Position numbers and translations under genes: made by a program
Shown here: positions 33,513-44,109 of the stretch, piece by piece
Layout: every line of letters begins with the position of its first letter
How positions within the stretch are numbered: the first letter of the stretch is position 1
Source of the DNA: Micromonospora sp. NBC_00421
Lineage (GTDB): Bacteria > Actinomycetota > Actinomycetes > Mycobacteriales > Micromonosporaceae
Direction: 5' to 3'
DNA length: 64,000 bases
NCBI RefSeq assembly: GCF_036017915.1
Contig: NZ_CP107929.1
Location: forward strand, 3,538,001-3,602,000
The notes under the pieces: model-generated
What the model was told of the DNA's origin: nothing
The model's input: only the letters and a program-made list of their open reading frames with translations
Databases searched by the model: none

Positions 33513-34711
33513 GGATCACCGTCGACGCCACCCCGATCCGCCCCGGCCACGCCGCCGGGGTCGAGGCCTTCACCTACGGCCTGCTGACCGGCATGGCCGC
33601 CGACACCTCCCACGACCTGCGGGTGAACATCCTGCGGGGCACCCTCGACCAGTGGCGTGACCAGGTGCCCACCGATCAGGTCGGTTGGACCGAGGTCGCC
33701 CAGCCACTGCGCTCGGACACTCCTCCCGGGCAACTGTTGCGCCGCTGGACACCGACCCGGGTCCGCGACTCCCTCGCCGTCCGCAGGGCGGTCAACGCGG
33801 TCCGGCAGCGCTCGGTCCCCCGGCAGCGGGGATCGGACGTCACGCTGTACCCGTTCCACAGCGCCCCGATCGGGCCCGGCCCGTCGGTCGTCGTCGTGCA
33901 CGACCTGCGCCACCTGCACGCCGCCTTCCACGCCCCCGGCTTCGCCGCCGTGGTCCGGGAGAACGTGGCCCGCGCGTCCGCCCTCGTGGTCACCTGGCCC
34001 CACCCGTACCGGGAGACCCTGCGGTTGTTTCCCGAGGCGGCGGAGCGGACCGCGCTCATCCCGACCCCGACGTTCCAGCCCGCGCCCGCCCGCGCCGCCG
34101 CGCGACCGGAACCGGGCCTGCTGGTCTACCCGTCCTCCACCGCGGCCCACAAGAACCATGCGACGCTGCTGGAGGCGATGGCGTTGCTCCCGCAGTGCCG
34201 GCTGGTCTGTCCCGGCCCGCTGGTCGAGCCCGAGGCCAGTCGCCTGCTCGCCCGCGCAGCGCTGCCCGACCTGCGGGGCCGGGTGTCCTTCCCCGGGTTC
34301 GTCACCCTCGACGAGTTGAACGCCCTCTACGCCCGCGCCGACGCCGTGGTGATCCCGTCGCTCTGGGAGGCGGCGAGCGGTGCGATGCTGGAGGCGTTCA
34401 GCTGGGGGCTGCCCGTCGCCTGCGCCGACGCCGAGCCGCTGCTGGCACAGCTGGAGTTCACCGGCGCCGAGGCGACGGTCTTCCGGGCCACGGAGCCGGC
34501 GTCCCTGGCCGGGGCGGTCCAGCGGCTGCTGGCCGACCGGGCGCACTACGCCACCGCCGCCCGGCAGGCCAACGGCCGGTTGGTCACCCGCACCTGGGCG
34601 GCGACCGGTGCCGACTACCTCGACGTGCTGCGCTGGGCGGCGCAGGGACGACCGGGGCCGATGCCCCGATCCACGTTCGCCGCCGAACTCACCAGGGAGG
34701 AAGCACCGTGA
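33509..34711 (+). CDS. Glycosyltransferase, GT4 family (mannosyltransferase-like)
   Basis: This 400-residue GT-B enzyme begins [26 protein letters not shown]. It has [18 protein letters not shown] in the N-terminal domain, then [21 protein letters not shown] and [25 protein letters not shown], the E-x7-E donor motif. The layout resembles WbdB/WbaZ-type transferases that use GDP-sugars. Lying between gmd and the perosamine-synthase-like gene, with overlaps on both sides, it is a good candidate for transferring the GDP-linked sugar they make (inference). Confidence 0.87.
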   Translation: MRITVDATPIRPGHAAGVEAFTYGLLTGMAADTSHDLRVNILRGTLDQWRDQVPTDQVGWTEVAQPLRSDTPPGQLLRRWTPTRVRDSLAVRRAVNAVRQRSVPRQRGSDVTLYPFHSAPIGPGPSVVVVHDLRHLHAAFHAPGFAAVVRENVARASALVVTWPHPYRETLRLFPEAAERTALIPTPTFQPAPARAAARPEPGLLVYPSSTAAHKNHATLLEAMALLPQCRLVCPGPLVEPEASRLLARAALPDLRGRVSFPGFVTLDELNALYARADAVVIPSLWEAASGAMLEAFSWGLPVACADAEPLLAQLEFTGAEATVFRATEPASLAGAVQRLLADRAHYATAARQANGRLVTRTWAATGADYLDVLRWAAQGRPGPMPRSTFAAELTREEAP

Positions 34712-35832
34712 GCATGGCGGACGACCGCTATCCGGTGGCCCGGCCGAGCCTCTCCGACCTGGAGGAACGGTACGTGGTCGACGCCCTCAGAAGCGGCTGG
34801 GTCTCCTCCCGGGGCCCCTACCTCGACGACTTCGAGAGCCGCTTCGCCCGGCGGTGTGCCGCCGACACGGCGGTGGCCACCGCCAACGGCACGGTCGCCC
34901 TGCACCTGGTCCTCGCCGCCGCCGGCATCGGTCCGGGCGACGAGGTCATCGTCCCCGCGCTCACCTACGTGGCGACCGCCAACGCCGTCGCGTACTGCGG
35001 GGCGCGCGCCGTCTGTGTGGACGTGCTGCCGCAGAGCTGGTGCGTCGATCCCGCCGCGGTCCGGGCCGCGATCGGGCCACGCACCCGGGCGGTCATCGCC
35101 GTCGACCTGTACGGCCACCCCGCCGACTATCCCGCCCTGCGCGCGCTGTGCCACCGGCACGGCCTGCTCCTGGTGGCCGACGCGGCGGAGTCCTTCGGGG
35201 CCACTGTCGACGGGCACCCGACCGGTTCGCTGGCCGACGCCACCACCTTCTCGTTCTTCGGCAACAAGGTGATCACCGCAGGTGAGGGCGGCTGTGTCAC
35301 CACGTCCGACGAGGCGCTGGCCGACCGGATGCGGCTGTTGCGCAACCAGGGCATGGACCCGCAGCGGCGGTACTACTTCCCGGTGCTGGGCTACAACTAC
35401 CGGATGACCAACCTGGCCGCCGCGCTGCTCTGCGCCCAGCTGGACCGGGCCGACGAGATCATCGCCCGGCGGGACGCGGTGATCGCCGGCTACGAGGCGC
35501 AGCTGGCCGACGAGCTGGCGCTGTCGGCGCAGCCGGTGGTCGCCGGTGTCCACCGGGCACCGTGGATGGCCGCATTCCTGGTCGGGCCCGAAGGGGACGC
35601 CACCTCCCGGGACACGGTGGCGCGGGTGCTCGACCGGCTCGGCGTGGAGACCCGGCCCTTCTTCGTGCCGATCCCCGACCTGCCGGCGCACCGTGATCCG
35701 GGCGCGCACTGCCCGGTGACCGTCGACCTGAGCAGGCGCGGCATCAACCTGCCCACCTATCCGGAGCTGACCGACGCGGGGGTCAAGACGGTGGTGGAGC
35801 GCGTCCGCGCCGCCCTGTCGACCGTCGCCTGA
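34708..35832 (+). CDS. PLP-dependent sugar aminotransferase, GDP-perosamine synthase-like
   Basis: This DegT/DnrJ/EryC1-family enzyme probably converts GDP-4-keto-6-deoxy-D-mannose to GDP-perosamine with glutamate. The 374-residue protein has PVARPSLSDLEERYVVDAL, GWVSSRGPYLDDFESRFA, ANGTVALHL, TYVATANAVAYCGA and DLYGHPAD. FSFFGNKVITAGEGG carries the PLP lysine at about K187, YNYRMTNLAAA is the nucleotide/product loop, and RGINLP lies near the end. I recall the same blocks in Vibrio cholerae RfbE. GTG 34708 overlaps the previous stop and has GGGAGG 7 bases upstream; ATG 34714 is less well placed. The operon order gmd-GT-aminotransferase supports the substrate. Confidence 0.88.
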   Translation: MSMADDRYPVARPSLSDLEERYVVDALRSGWVSSRGPYLDDFESRFARRCAADTAVATANGTVALHLVLAAAGIGPGDEVIVPALTYVATANAVAYCGARAVCVDVLPQSWCVDPAAVRAAIGPRTRAVIAVDLYGHPADYPALRALCHRHGLLLVADAAESFGATVDGHPTGSLADATTFSFFGNKVITAGEGGCVTTSDEALADRMRLLRNQGMDPQRRYYFPVLGYNYRMTNLAAALLCAQLDRADEIIARRDAVIAGYEAQLADELALSAQPVVAGVHRAPWMAAFLVGPEGDATSRDTVARVLDRLGVETRPFFVPIPDLPAHRDPGAHCPVTVDLSRRGINLPTYPELTDAGVKTVVERVRAALSTVA

Positions 35833-35890
35833 CCCGTCGGCCCGCCCCCTGCGGCCCGCCCGTCGGCCCGCGCCCGGCTCACCCACCGGG

Positions 35891-35924
35891 CGGTCCCGCC
35901 CCGGCTCACCGGCCGGGCGGGACC
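35891..35924. terminator. Bidirectional hairpin between convergent genes
   Basis: CGGTCCCGCCC (35891-35901) pairs with GGCGGGACCG ending at 35924. With a one-base bulge and three more pairs it forms a stem of about 14 bp. Its right arm is inside the last codons of the flippase gene. It separates the aminotransferase (plus) from the flippase (minus). Confidence 0.6.
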
Positions 35925-37180
35925 GGGTCGAGCCGGCGGTGTGCCGGCGCGCGGTGCGCCGCACGGTGCCGCAGCAGCAGCAGGTAGCTGCTGGCCCAGG
36001 CGACCGCGCTGACCAGAGCGAGCACCGCGAGCGCACCGGCCGCACCGGTGGCCCCGAACAGCACCGCCGCGCCGACGACCACGGGCACCCGCAATCCGCC
36101 CAGCAGGATGCCGAGCAGAATCGCCCGCCGGTTCGCCTGCTCCACCCGCAGCCCGGCGAAGCCGACGGCAGCCGGCACCGCGAACAGGCTCTCCAGCGAC
36201 AGCAGCACCAGCAGGCTGCGGGCCAGGTCCCAGTTGCCGCCGAGCAGCGTCCTGCCGACCGCGTCGGGCAGGAGGGCGACCGCAGCCGTCATCGGCAGGA
36301 TGCCGGCAGCCACGAGCAGCGAGACCCGAACGGCCGCCCTGGACCGCACCTCCCGGGACTCGGTGCGGCTGCGGGCCAGGTACGGCAGGGTCAGCGTGGC
36401 GGCGGTGGAAAGCACCAGGTTCACCGGCCCCAGCAGCGTCCTTCCGGCGCTCAACGCCCCGACCACCGAGGTGCCCGCGAAGGCGGCCACCGCGCTCAGC
36501 GACAACTGCGCCGATCCGGTGGTCAGCAGGAACTGCGTGCCGAACCCCACCGCGACGCGGCTCTCCGCCCTACCGATGCGCCAGCCGGGTCGCACCACGT
36601 AGCCGCGGCGGACCCCGACGACCACGCCGATCAGCCCACCAGCGAAGGCCCAGATGCCGACCACGTACGGCGCGTCGAGCAGCCGGAGCAGGCCGCACAG
36701 CGCGGCGCAGCCGGTCACCGCCGCCCAGGCGGTCTCCTGGAACAGCGCCCCCGACGGGGTGCCGACGCCGACGGCGATCGCCTTCGCGTAGTCGTAGAGC
36801 ACCAGACCCGGCAGGGCGAGGCCCACGCACACCAGATAGGGCGAGCCGTACGCCGCGCCCGCGGCCCCGAGCACTGTGCCGCAGACCGTGCCGAGCAGGG
36901 TGACCCTCCGGGCGGCGGAGGTGACGCCCGTCCCCGCCGCCAGGACGGCGTCGGTCACCATGCTGCGGACCAGCCCGGAGCCGAGAACGTAGAACGAGAA
37001 GGCCAGGGCGAACTCGCCCACCCCGCCGATCGACTCCAGCCGGGTGACGGTGATCGCCACCAGCAGGTTGCCGCCGCTGGACAACCCTCCGACGAGCAGG
37101 GCGAGCACGGCCCGACCACCGCTGCGGGGGACGACCGGGGCGTCGCCACGACCGACGCGGGAGCGGGCCCGAACGGTCAC
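35906..37180 (-). CDS. Second Wzx-like polysaccharide transporter
   Basis: This 424-residue polytopic membrane protein has about 12 hydrophobic segments. GGLSSGGNLLVAITVTRLESIGGVGEFALAFSF at the start has the organisation of MOP-superfamily flippases and related oligosaccharide exporters. It is shorter and more divergent than the flippase at 22281. It probably translocates a lipid-linked glycan. The GTG at 37180 overlaps the upstream membrane gene by GTGA, so it is the third gene of a minus-strand operon that begins at 39698. O-unit flipping is inferred from fold and context. Confidence 0.75.
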   Translation of the reverse strand: MTVRARSRVGRGDAPVVPRSGGRAVLALLVGGLSSGGNLLVAITVTRLESIGGVGEFALAFSFYVLGSGLVRSMVTDAVLAAGTGVTSAARRVTLLGTVCGTVLGAAGAAYGSPYLVCVGLALPGLVLYDYAKAIAVGVGTPSGALFQETAWAAVTGCAALCGLLRLLDAPYVVGIWAFAGGLIGVVVGVRRGYVVRPGWRIGRAESRVAVGFGTQFLLTTGSAQLSLSAVAAFAGTSVVGALSAGRTLLGPVNLVLSTAATLTLPYLARSRTESREVRSRAAVRVSLLVAAGILPMTAAVALLPDAVGRTLLGGNWDLARSLLVLLSLESLFAVPAAVGFAGLRVEQANRRAILLGILLGGLRVPVVVGAAVLFGATGAAGALAVLALVSAVAWASSYLLLLRHRAAHRAPAHRRLDPVPPGR

Positions 37181-38424
37181 CGGGCGGCACCCACCAGCAG
37201 TGGCACCCGGTCGTCCCGCCCGACGGGGGCGCGACGGGTCAGCCACAGCAGGAGGAAGACCGGTACCGCCGACATCAGGTGTTGCAGGAAGCCGATGGTG
37301 GAGTCGGGATAGGTCCCGGACCAGAGCAGCACATCGGAGAAGACCAGGCAGAACAACGTCAAGCGGGCCGGGCCCGGTCGACCCCGCCAGCGCAGCAGCA
37401 GCGCCACGAACCCGGCCCAGAAGGCGTGCACGGCCACCACCCCGACGGGACCGTCGAACAACCAGATGTTGCCCAGCAACAGGAAGTTGAAGGCCGACGT
37501 CGGCCCGCCGCCGAGGAACTGGTTGATCCGTTGCCCGGTGGACAGCGCCGGCCGGTCCGGATCAAGCACCCGGGGCACCAGCCCGTACCGGATATAGTCC
37601 ACGACACCGGGCTGGCCGATCTCGACCGGCACCTCGAAGCCCGCCACCGCCGTGAGTTGACTGTCCAGACGGATCCGGTCGGCGGCGGTGACCTGGGTGT
37701 CCACCACGACTCCGTGCTCCTCCCGGATGGTGTTGCGCTGGGCGAACATGGCGGGCCAGGCGAGCAGGAGGACCACCGCCCAGAGCAGGAGATGACGCAG
37801 CCGGAAGACGCCGCAGACCGCCCCGGCGGCAGCCACGAAGAACACCAGCGCGACCAGTGGCGCGGAACGGGCGGTCAGCGCTGCGACGTACGCCTCCACG
37901 CCGACGAGAGCGGTCAGCCAGCAGTACAGCTTCGGCTGCGAGAGCCGACCGCTGAGTCGGCTGCCCACCAGCAGGGCGAAGCCCAGCGTGCCCCAGCCGG
38001 AGAAGAGCGCACACACCATCCCCAGAGGTGTGTCGGACAGGTCGCCGGTCACCTGGGCGACGACGGTCCCCCGACCGAGGTGGGCCCCGACGATGTTCGC
38101 CGCGATGCCGGTCAGGGTCACCAGCCGGGCCACCGGATAGATCTGGGGGTACCGGGCGGTCGCCTGTCGCATGCCCTGCCGCCACTGCGGATCGGGACGC
38201 CCGAAGGCCAGGCCGGCCGTCTCCACACAGACGCTGCCCAGCAACGCCAGGCCCACCAGGAACACGAGGAAACCGGTACGCGGGTTGTGGTGGAGCACCA
38301 CCATCGGAACGATGAACACCGCGTACGGGGCGAGCACGAGGAAGCTGACGGGATAACACCGCAGCAGCCCGCCGACGAACTCCCGCTGACGTTCCACCCG
38401 GGCACTTCGCCCCGGTCGGGTCAT
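37177..38424 (-). CDS. Polytopic membrane protein, candidate Wzy polymerase (copy 2)
   Basis: The 415-residue protein has about ten hydrophobic segments and no domain I can name. It is a close paralogue of the next gene upstream: both contain LLRCYPVSFLVLAPYA, NPRTGF, VFLVGLALLG, RPDPQWR, GMRQATAR and IYPVARLV. Both also contain DPDRPAL, GPVGVVAVHAFWAGFVALL (or a near match) and WSGTYPDS. A large predicted outer loop with RIRLDSQLTAVAGFEVPVEIG lies between mid helices, the layout of Wzy polymerases. The operon with a flippase supports that role; sequence alone does not. ATG 38424 overlaps the upstream stop (ATGA), so the longer upstream frame is not used. Confidence 0.8.
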   Translation of the reverse strand: MTRPGRSARVERQREFVGGLLRCYPVSFLVLAPYAVFIVPMVVLHHNPRTGFLVFLVGLALLGSVCVETAGLAFGRPDPQWRQGMRQATARYPQIYPVARLVTLTGIAANIVGAHLGRGTVVAQVTGDLSDTPLGMVCALFSGWGTLGFALLVGSRLSGRLSQPKLYCWLTALVGVEAYVAALTARSAPLVALVFFVAAAGAVCGVFRLRHLLLWAVVLLLAWPAMFAQRNTIREEHGVVVDTQVTAADRIRLDSQLTAVAGFEVPVEIGQPGVVDYIRYGLVPRVLDPDRPALSTGQRINQFLGGGPTSAFNFLLLGNIWLFDGPVGVVAVHAFWAGFVALLLRWRGRPGPARLTLFCLVFSDVLLWSGTYPDSTIGFLQHLMSAVPVFLLLWLTRRAPVGRDDRVPLLVGAAR

Positions 38425-39698
38425 GCGCGCGTCCGGCCGGGGAAGCTCCGGGCCAACCACAGCAGAGAGAAGACCGCCATCGCCGACACCACGTGTTGCA
38501 CGAACCCGATCATCGAGTCGGGATAGGTGCCGGACCACAGCAACGCGTCGGAGAACACCAGACAGACCAGACTCAACCGGGCCGGGCCGGGCCGTCCCCG
38601 CCAGCGCATCAACAGCGCCACGAACCCGGCCCAGAAGGCGTGCACGGCCACCACCCCGTCGGGACCGTCGAAGAACCACATGTTGCCCAGCAACAGGAAG
38701 TTGGAGGCCGACGTCCGGCTACCGCCGAGGTACTGGTTGATCTGTTGTCCGGTCGTCAGAGCCGGCCGGTCGGGGTCCAGGATCCGTGGCACCAGACCGT
38801 ATCTGAGGTAGTCGACGCCCTCGGGCTGACCGAGGTCGACGGGAACCTCCGTCTCCGAGACGACAGTCAGTTGCCGGTCCAGGCGCATCCGGTCCGTCGC
38901 GGTGACCGCGTCGTCCACCGCGACGCCCTGGTCCTCCCGCAGCCCGTTGCGGTAGTCGAACATGGCCGGCCACAGCAGCACCAGCATCAGCGTGCCGACC
39001 ATCAGGTACCGCAACCGGAACACGCCGCAGACCACCCCGGCGGTGACCGCGAAGAAGACGAAGGCGATCAGTGGCGCCGTGAGGGCGGTCAGCACGGTGA
39101 CGACGGCCTTGCTGACGACGAGCGCGCCCAGCCAGACGCACAGCTTCGCCTTGGACAGGTAACCGCCGAGGTGGCTGGCGACCAGCAGCGCGAACCCGAG
39201 CGCCGCCCAACCGGAGAACAACTTGGTCACCGCCACCATGGGCGTGTCGGCCGTCTCCCCGGAGATCTGCGCGACGAGGTTCCCCTCCCCGAGGTGCGCC
39301 CCCAGCAGTTCGGCCGCGATGCTGATCAGCACGACCAGGCGGGCCACCGGATAGATCCCGGGGTGCCGGGCGGTCGCCTGGCGCATGCCGCGCCGCCACT
39401 GCGGATCGGGCCGCCCGAGGAGCAGGCAGAACGTCTCCACGGTGACGGTGCCCAGCAACGCCAGGCCCACCAGGAACACGATGAAGCCGGTGCGCGGATT
39501 GTCGTTGACCACCGCCATCGGCAGGATCAGCAGCGCGTACGGGGCGAGCACCAGGAAGCTCACGGGATAGCAACGCAGCAGCCGGCCGACCAGTTCCCGC
39601 TGACGTCCCGACGACGCTGCACGGGCCGGACGGGCTGCCCGGGGGTCGACGACACCGATCTCGGAGCCAGGGTCGGAGACCGCCCTGGACCAGGTCAT
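38421..39698 (-). CDS. Polytopic membrane protein, candidate Wzy polymerase (copy 1)
   Basis: The 425-residue protein is the first gene of the flippase operon and the tandem paralogue of the gene at 37177-38424. It has about ten hydrophobic segments and the matching outer loop RMRLDRQLTVVSETEVPVDLG. QYLGGSRTSASNFLLLGNMWFFDGPDGVV then leads into the C-terminal helices. The ends are the most conserved parts and the middle helices have diverged, so the duplication is not recent. Start ATG 39698 is preceded on the minus strand by GAGGGGGGCGG. A polymerase role is inferred from topology and context. Confidence 0.8.
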   Translation of the reverse strand: MTWSRAVSDPGSEIGVVDPRAARPARAASSGRQRELVGRLLRCYPVSFLVLAPYALLILPMAVVNDNPRTGFIVFLVGLALLGTVTVETFCLLLGRPDPQWRRGMRQATARHPGIYPVARLVVLISIAAELLGAHLGEGNLVAQISGETADTPMVAVTKLFSGWAALGFALLVASHLGGYLSKAKLCVWLGALVVSKAVVTVLTALTAPLIAFVFFAVTAGVVCGVFRLRYLMVGTLMLVLLWPAMFDYRNGLREDQGVAVDDAVTATDRMRLDRQLTVVSETEVPVDLGQPEGVDYLRYGLVPRILDPDRPALTTGQQINQYLGGSRTSASNFLLLGNMWFFDGPDGVVAVHAFWAGFVALLMRWRGRPGPARLSLVCLVFSDALLWSGTYPDSMIGFVQHVVSAMAVFSLLWLARSFPGRTRA

Positions 39699-39803
39699 CG
39701 TCCGCCCCCCTCACCCGTTTTCGGTCGCCTCATGCGCAACGATCGAGTCGAGATCACGAAACGCTCCGGAGCGGAAACTCCGGGTACCGGGGGCAGCACG
39801 GCG
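39699..39803 (-). promoter_or_regulatory. Upstream region of the Wzy/Wzx operon
   Basis: The gap between pgm and the membrane-protein operon is less GC-rich than its surroundings. It contains a perfect 12-bp palindrome CGCTCCGGAGCG (39762-39773) and a G-rich ribosome-binding site just before 39698. The promoter should lie here, but no convincing -35/-10 pair was found. Confidence 0.35.
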
Positions 39804-39834
39804 TGCGCCCCGCCCGGTGGCCGGACGGGGCGCA
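39804..39834 (-). terminator. Hairpin terminator after pgm
   Basis: TGCGCCCCG (39804-39812) pairs with 39826-39834. An inner CCGG/CCGG helix continues the stem around a TGG loop. It lies 16 bp past the pgm stop on the minus strand. Confidence 0.65.
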
Positions 39835-39849
39835 GGGCAGCCTCCGGGA

Positions 39850-41487
<1,638 letters not shown>

Positions 41488-41537
41488 TGCGGAAACCTCC
41501 TCGATGGTACGGATGGAGCGCTGTCTTCCCCGGCGAC

Positions 41538-41583
41538 GGCCGGGCCGCACCCGGCTCAGGGGCCGGGCCGCACCCGGCTCAGG
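41538..41583. repeat. 23-bp tandem duplication at the glgC stop
   Basis: The 23-base unit at 41538-41560 is repeated exactly at 41561-41583, and the second copy includes the glgC stop codon (41579-41581). Each copy contains GCCGGG-CCGCA-CCCGGC, a small hairpin, so two stacked hairpins form in the glgC-pgm gap and may act as a weak terminator. Confidence 0.75.
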
Positions 41584-42811
41584 GCTCGATGCGCTGGCCC
41601 TTGCCGATGACGACGATGCCGTTGTCGGAGACGGTGTAACGCTGCCGGTCCTTTTCCAGGTCGACGCCGATCTCGACGCCCTCGGGCACGAAGACGTTCT
41701 TGTCGAGGATGGCGTTGCGGACCACCGCGTGCCGGCCGATCTCGACGCCCTCCATCAGCACCGCGCCGTCGACCTGCGCCCAGGAGTGCACCTTGACCTT
41801 GGGCGAGACGACCGAGTTCTCCACCAGCGAGCCGGAGATCACCGCGCCGGGCGAGATCATCGACCCGACCGCCCGGCCGACCCGCTCGCCCCACTGGTGG
41901 ACGAACTTCGCCGGCGGGTACGGCGGCTGGTCGGTGTAGATGGGCCAGTCGAAGTTGTAGAGGTTGAACACCGGGTGCACGTTGATCAGATCCATGTGCG
42001 CGTCGTAGAACGAGTCGAGCGTCCCCACGTCCCGCCAGTACCCCCGGTCCCGGTCGGTGCTGCCGGGCACCTCGTTGTCCTGGAAGTCGTAGACGTTGGC
42101 CTCGCCCCGCTCGACGAGCATCGGGATGATGCTGCCGCCCATGTCGTGCTTGCTGGTCTTGTCGGCCGCGTCGCGCTCGACGGCCTCGCAGAGCGCCCGC
42201 GTGGAGAAGACGTAGTTGCCCATCGAGGCGTAGATCTGGTCGGGGGCGTCGGGCAGGCCCACCGCGTCGGTCGGCTTCTCCCGGAAGGCCCGGATCCGCT
42301 TGCCGTCCTCGCCGACCTCGATCACGCCGAACTGGTCGGCCATCGACAGCGGCTGCCGGATGCCGGCGACGGTGACCGCCGCGCCGGAGGCGATGTGGTC
42401 GTCGACCATCTGCCGGGGGTCCATCCGGTAGATGTGGTCGGCGCCGAAGACGATCACGTGCTCCGGCTGCTCGTCGTTGATCAGGTTGAAGCTCTGGTAG
42501 ATCGCGTCGGCGGAGCCGGCGAACCACCAGGGGCCCCGTCGCTGCTGGGCCGGCACCGGCGTGACGTAGTTGCCGAGCAGCGTCGACATCCGCCACGTCT
42601 TGGTGATGTGCCGGTCCAGGGAGTGGGACTTGTACTGGGTCAGCACGACGATCTTGAGAAAGCCGGCGTTCGCCAGATTGGACAGGACGAAATCGACCAT
42701 GCGGTACATCCCGCCGAACGGGACGGCCGGCTTGGCCCGGTCCGCGGTGAGCGGCATGAGGCGCTTGCCCTCTCCGCCGGCCAGGACGATCGCGAGCACC
42801 TTGGCAGCCAT
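41579..42811 (-). CDS. glgC: Glucose-1-phosphate adenylyltransferase
   Basis: This enzyme makes ADP-glucose from glucose-1-phosphate and ATP, the donor for alpha-glucan synthesis. The 410-residue protein has the nucleotidyltransferase signature [22 protein letters not shown] and [32 protein letters not shown] and FREKP follow, with a C-terminal left-handed beta-helix. ATG 42811 lies 6 bases after a TAGCGT -10 box, suggesting a leaderless message. It is divergent from the GT4 glucan synthase gene, the same arrangement known for Rv1213/Rv1212c in Mycobacterium tuberculosis. Confidence 0.96.
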   Translation of the reverse strand: MAAKVLAIVLAGGEGKRLMPLTADRAKPAVPFGGMYRMVDFVLSNLANAGFLKIVVLTQYKSHSLDRHITKTWRMSTLLGNYVTPVPAQQRRGPWWFAGSADAIYQSFNLINDEQPEHVIVFGADHIYRMDPRQMVDDHIASGAAVTVAGIRQPLSMADQFGVIEVGEDGKRIRAFREKPTDAVGLPDAPDQIYASMGNYVFSTRALCEAVERDAADKTSKHDMGGSIIPMLVERGEANVYDFQDNEVPGSTDRDRGYWRDVGTLDSFYDAHMDLINVHPVFNLYNFDWPIYTDQPPYPPAKFVHQWGERVGRAVGSMISPGAVISGSLVENSVVSPKVKVHSWAQVDGAVLMEGVEIGRHAVVRNAILDKNVFVPEGVEIGVDLEKDRQRYTVSDNGIVVIGKGQRIEP

Positions 42812-42817
42812 GACCAG

Positions 42818-42823
42818 ACGCTA
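42818..42823 (-). promoter_or_regulatory. glgC -10 box TAGCGT, leaderless arrangement
   Basis: On the minus strand TAGCGT (42823-42818) ends 6 bases before the glgC ATG. Confidence 0.5.
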
Positions 42824-42893
42824 TCCATACCGCTGCGACTTCACCACTCGTACGGGCACAGTTCCGTGCCGGGTGCGCGGCCGGTTTCTGCAC

Positions 42894-42899
42894 TAGGGT
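42894..42899 (+). promoter_or_regulatory. glgM/glgA -10 box TAGGGT, leaderless arrangement
   Basis: TAGGGT ends 7 bases before the ATG at 42907. It lies inside the frame that would start at GTG 42898, which argues for ATG 42907 as the true start. Confidence 0.5.
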
Positions 42900-42906
42900 G
42901 CCGGGC

Positions 42907-44109
42907 ATGACCGACTCCGCCCCGCTGCGCGTGGACCTGCTGACCCGGGAGTACCCGCCGGAGGTGTACGGCGGCGCCGGGGTGCACGTCGAGTACCTGG
43001 CCCGGGAGCTGCGCCGGCTCGCCGAGGTCCGGGTGCACTGCTTCGGCGCGGCGCGCACCGAGCCGGGCGTCACCGCGTACCCCGAGCCGGCCGGCCTGAC
43101 CGGCGCGAACGCCGCGCTGCGCACCATGGGCGTCGACCTGGCGATGACCGCCGGGTGCGCCGGCACCGACGTGGTGCACAGCCACACCTGGTACGCCAAC
43201 CTGGCCGGGCACACCGCCAAGCTGCTGTACGGGGTGCCGCACGTGGTGACCGCGCACAGCCTGGAACCGCTGCGCCCGTGGAAGGCCGAACAGCTCGGCG
43301 GCGGCTACGCGCTCTCCTCCTGGTGCGAGCGGACGGCCATGGAGTCCGCCGACGCGATCGTCGCGGTCAGTGCGGGGATGCGGCGGGACGTGCTGACCGC
43401 CTACCCGGCGGTGAACCCGGACCGGGTCCGGGTGGTCTACAACGGTATCGACACCGCCCAGTACGCCCCGGACCACGGCACCGACGTGCTGGACCGGCTC
43501 GGCATCGACCCCGCCCGCCCCAGCGTGGTGTACGTGGGGCGGATCACCAGGCAGAAGGGCCTGCCCTACCTGCTGCGCGCGGCCCGGGAGCTGCCCGCCG
43601 ACACCCAGTTGGTGCTGCTCGCCGGCGCCCCGGACACCCCGGAGATCGCCGCCGAGGTGGAGGGGCTGGTCACCGAGCTGCGGGCCAACCGGTCCGGGGT
43701 GGTCTGGGTGGCCGAGATGCTGCCCAAGCCCGAGGTGATCCAGGTGCTCACCCACGCCACCATCTTCGTCTGCCCCTCGGTCTACGAGCCGATGGGCATC
43801 GTCAACCTGGAGGCGATGGCCTGCGAGACGGCGGTGGTGGCGACCGCCACCGGCGGCATTCCCGAGGTCGTCGCCGACGGCGAGACCGGGCTGCTGGTGC
43901 CGATCGAGCAGGCCGGCGACGGCAGCGGCAACCCGCTCGACCCGGACCGGTTCGTCGCCGACCTGGGCAAGACGATCAACGAGCTGCTGGCCGACCCGAA
44001 GCGCACCGGGATGTTCGGTCTCGCCGGCCGACGACGGGCCGTGGAGCACTTCTCCTGGGACGCCATCGCCGTCCAGACCCTGGAGCTGTACCGCTCGCTA
44101 CTGGCATAG
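42907..44109 (+). CDS. glgM: GT4 alpha-glucan synthase (GlgM/actinobacterial GlgA)
   Basis: This ADP-glucose-using glycosyltransferase of 400 residues has LLTREYPPEVYGGAGVHVEYLARELR at the N-terminus, DVVHSHTWYANLAG, VYVGRITRQKGLPYLLRAA, and the donor motif PSVYEPMGIVNLEAMACETAVV. In mycobacteria this family (GlgM, Rv1212c) condenses ADP-glucose with glucose-1-phosphate to maltose-1-phosphate for GlgE, although it is often annotated glycogen synthase. The divergent glgC and the downstream GlgE-GlgB genes make that role likely here. The symbol follows that inference. ATG 42907 was chosen over GTG 42898 because of the leaderless -10. Confidence 0.88.
   Translation: MTDSAPLRVDLLTREYPPEVYGGAGVHVEYLARELRRLAEVRVHCFGAARTEPGVTAYPEPAGLTGANAALRTMGVDLAMTAGCAGTDVVHSHTWYANLAGHTAKLLYGVPHVVTAHSLEPLRPWKAEQLGGGYALSSWCERTAMESADAIVAVSAGMRRDVLTAYPAVNPDRVRVVYNGIDTAQYAPDHGTDVLDRLGIDPARPSVVYVGRITRQKGLPYLLRAARELPADTQLVLLAGAPDTPEIAAEVEGLVTELRANRSGVVWVAEMLPKPEVIQVLTHATIFVCPSVYEPMGIVNLEAMACETAVVATATGGIPEVVADGETGLLVPIEQAGDGSGNPLDPDRFVADLGKTINELLADPKRTGMFGLAGRRRAVEHFSWDAIAVQTLELYRSLLA

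Noticed and set aside
37177..38679. Longer start for the second membrane protein at 38679
   Set aside because: The added 85 residues are an out-of-frame reading of the preceding paralogue, and the ATGA overlap at 38421-38424 gives the normal start.
12922..39698. Reading the cluster as an antibiotic glycosylation or polyketide cluster because of the deoxyamino-sugar genes
   Set aside because: There is no PKS, NRPS or aglycone gene. An initiating phosphoglycosyl transferase, flippases and polymerase-like proteins point to a polysaccharide.
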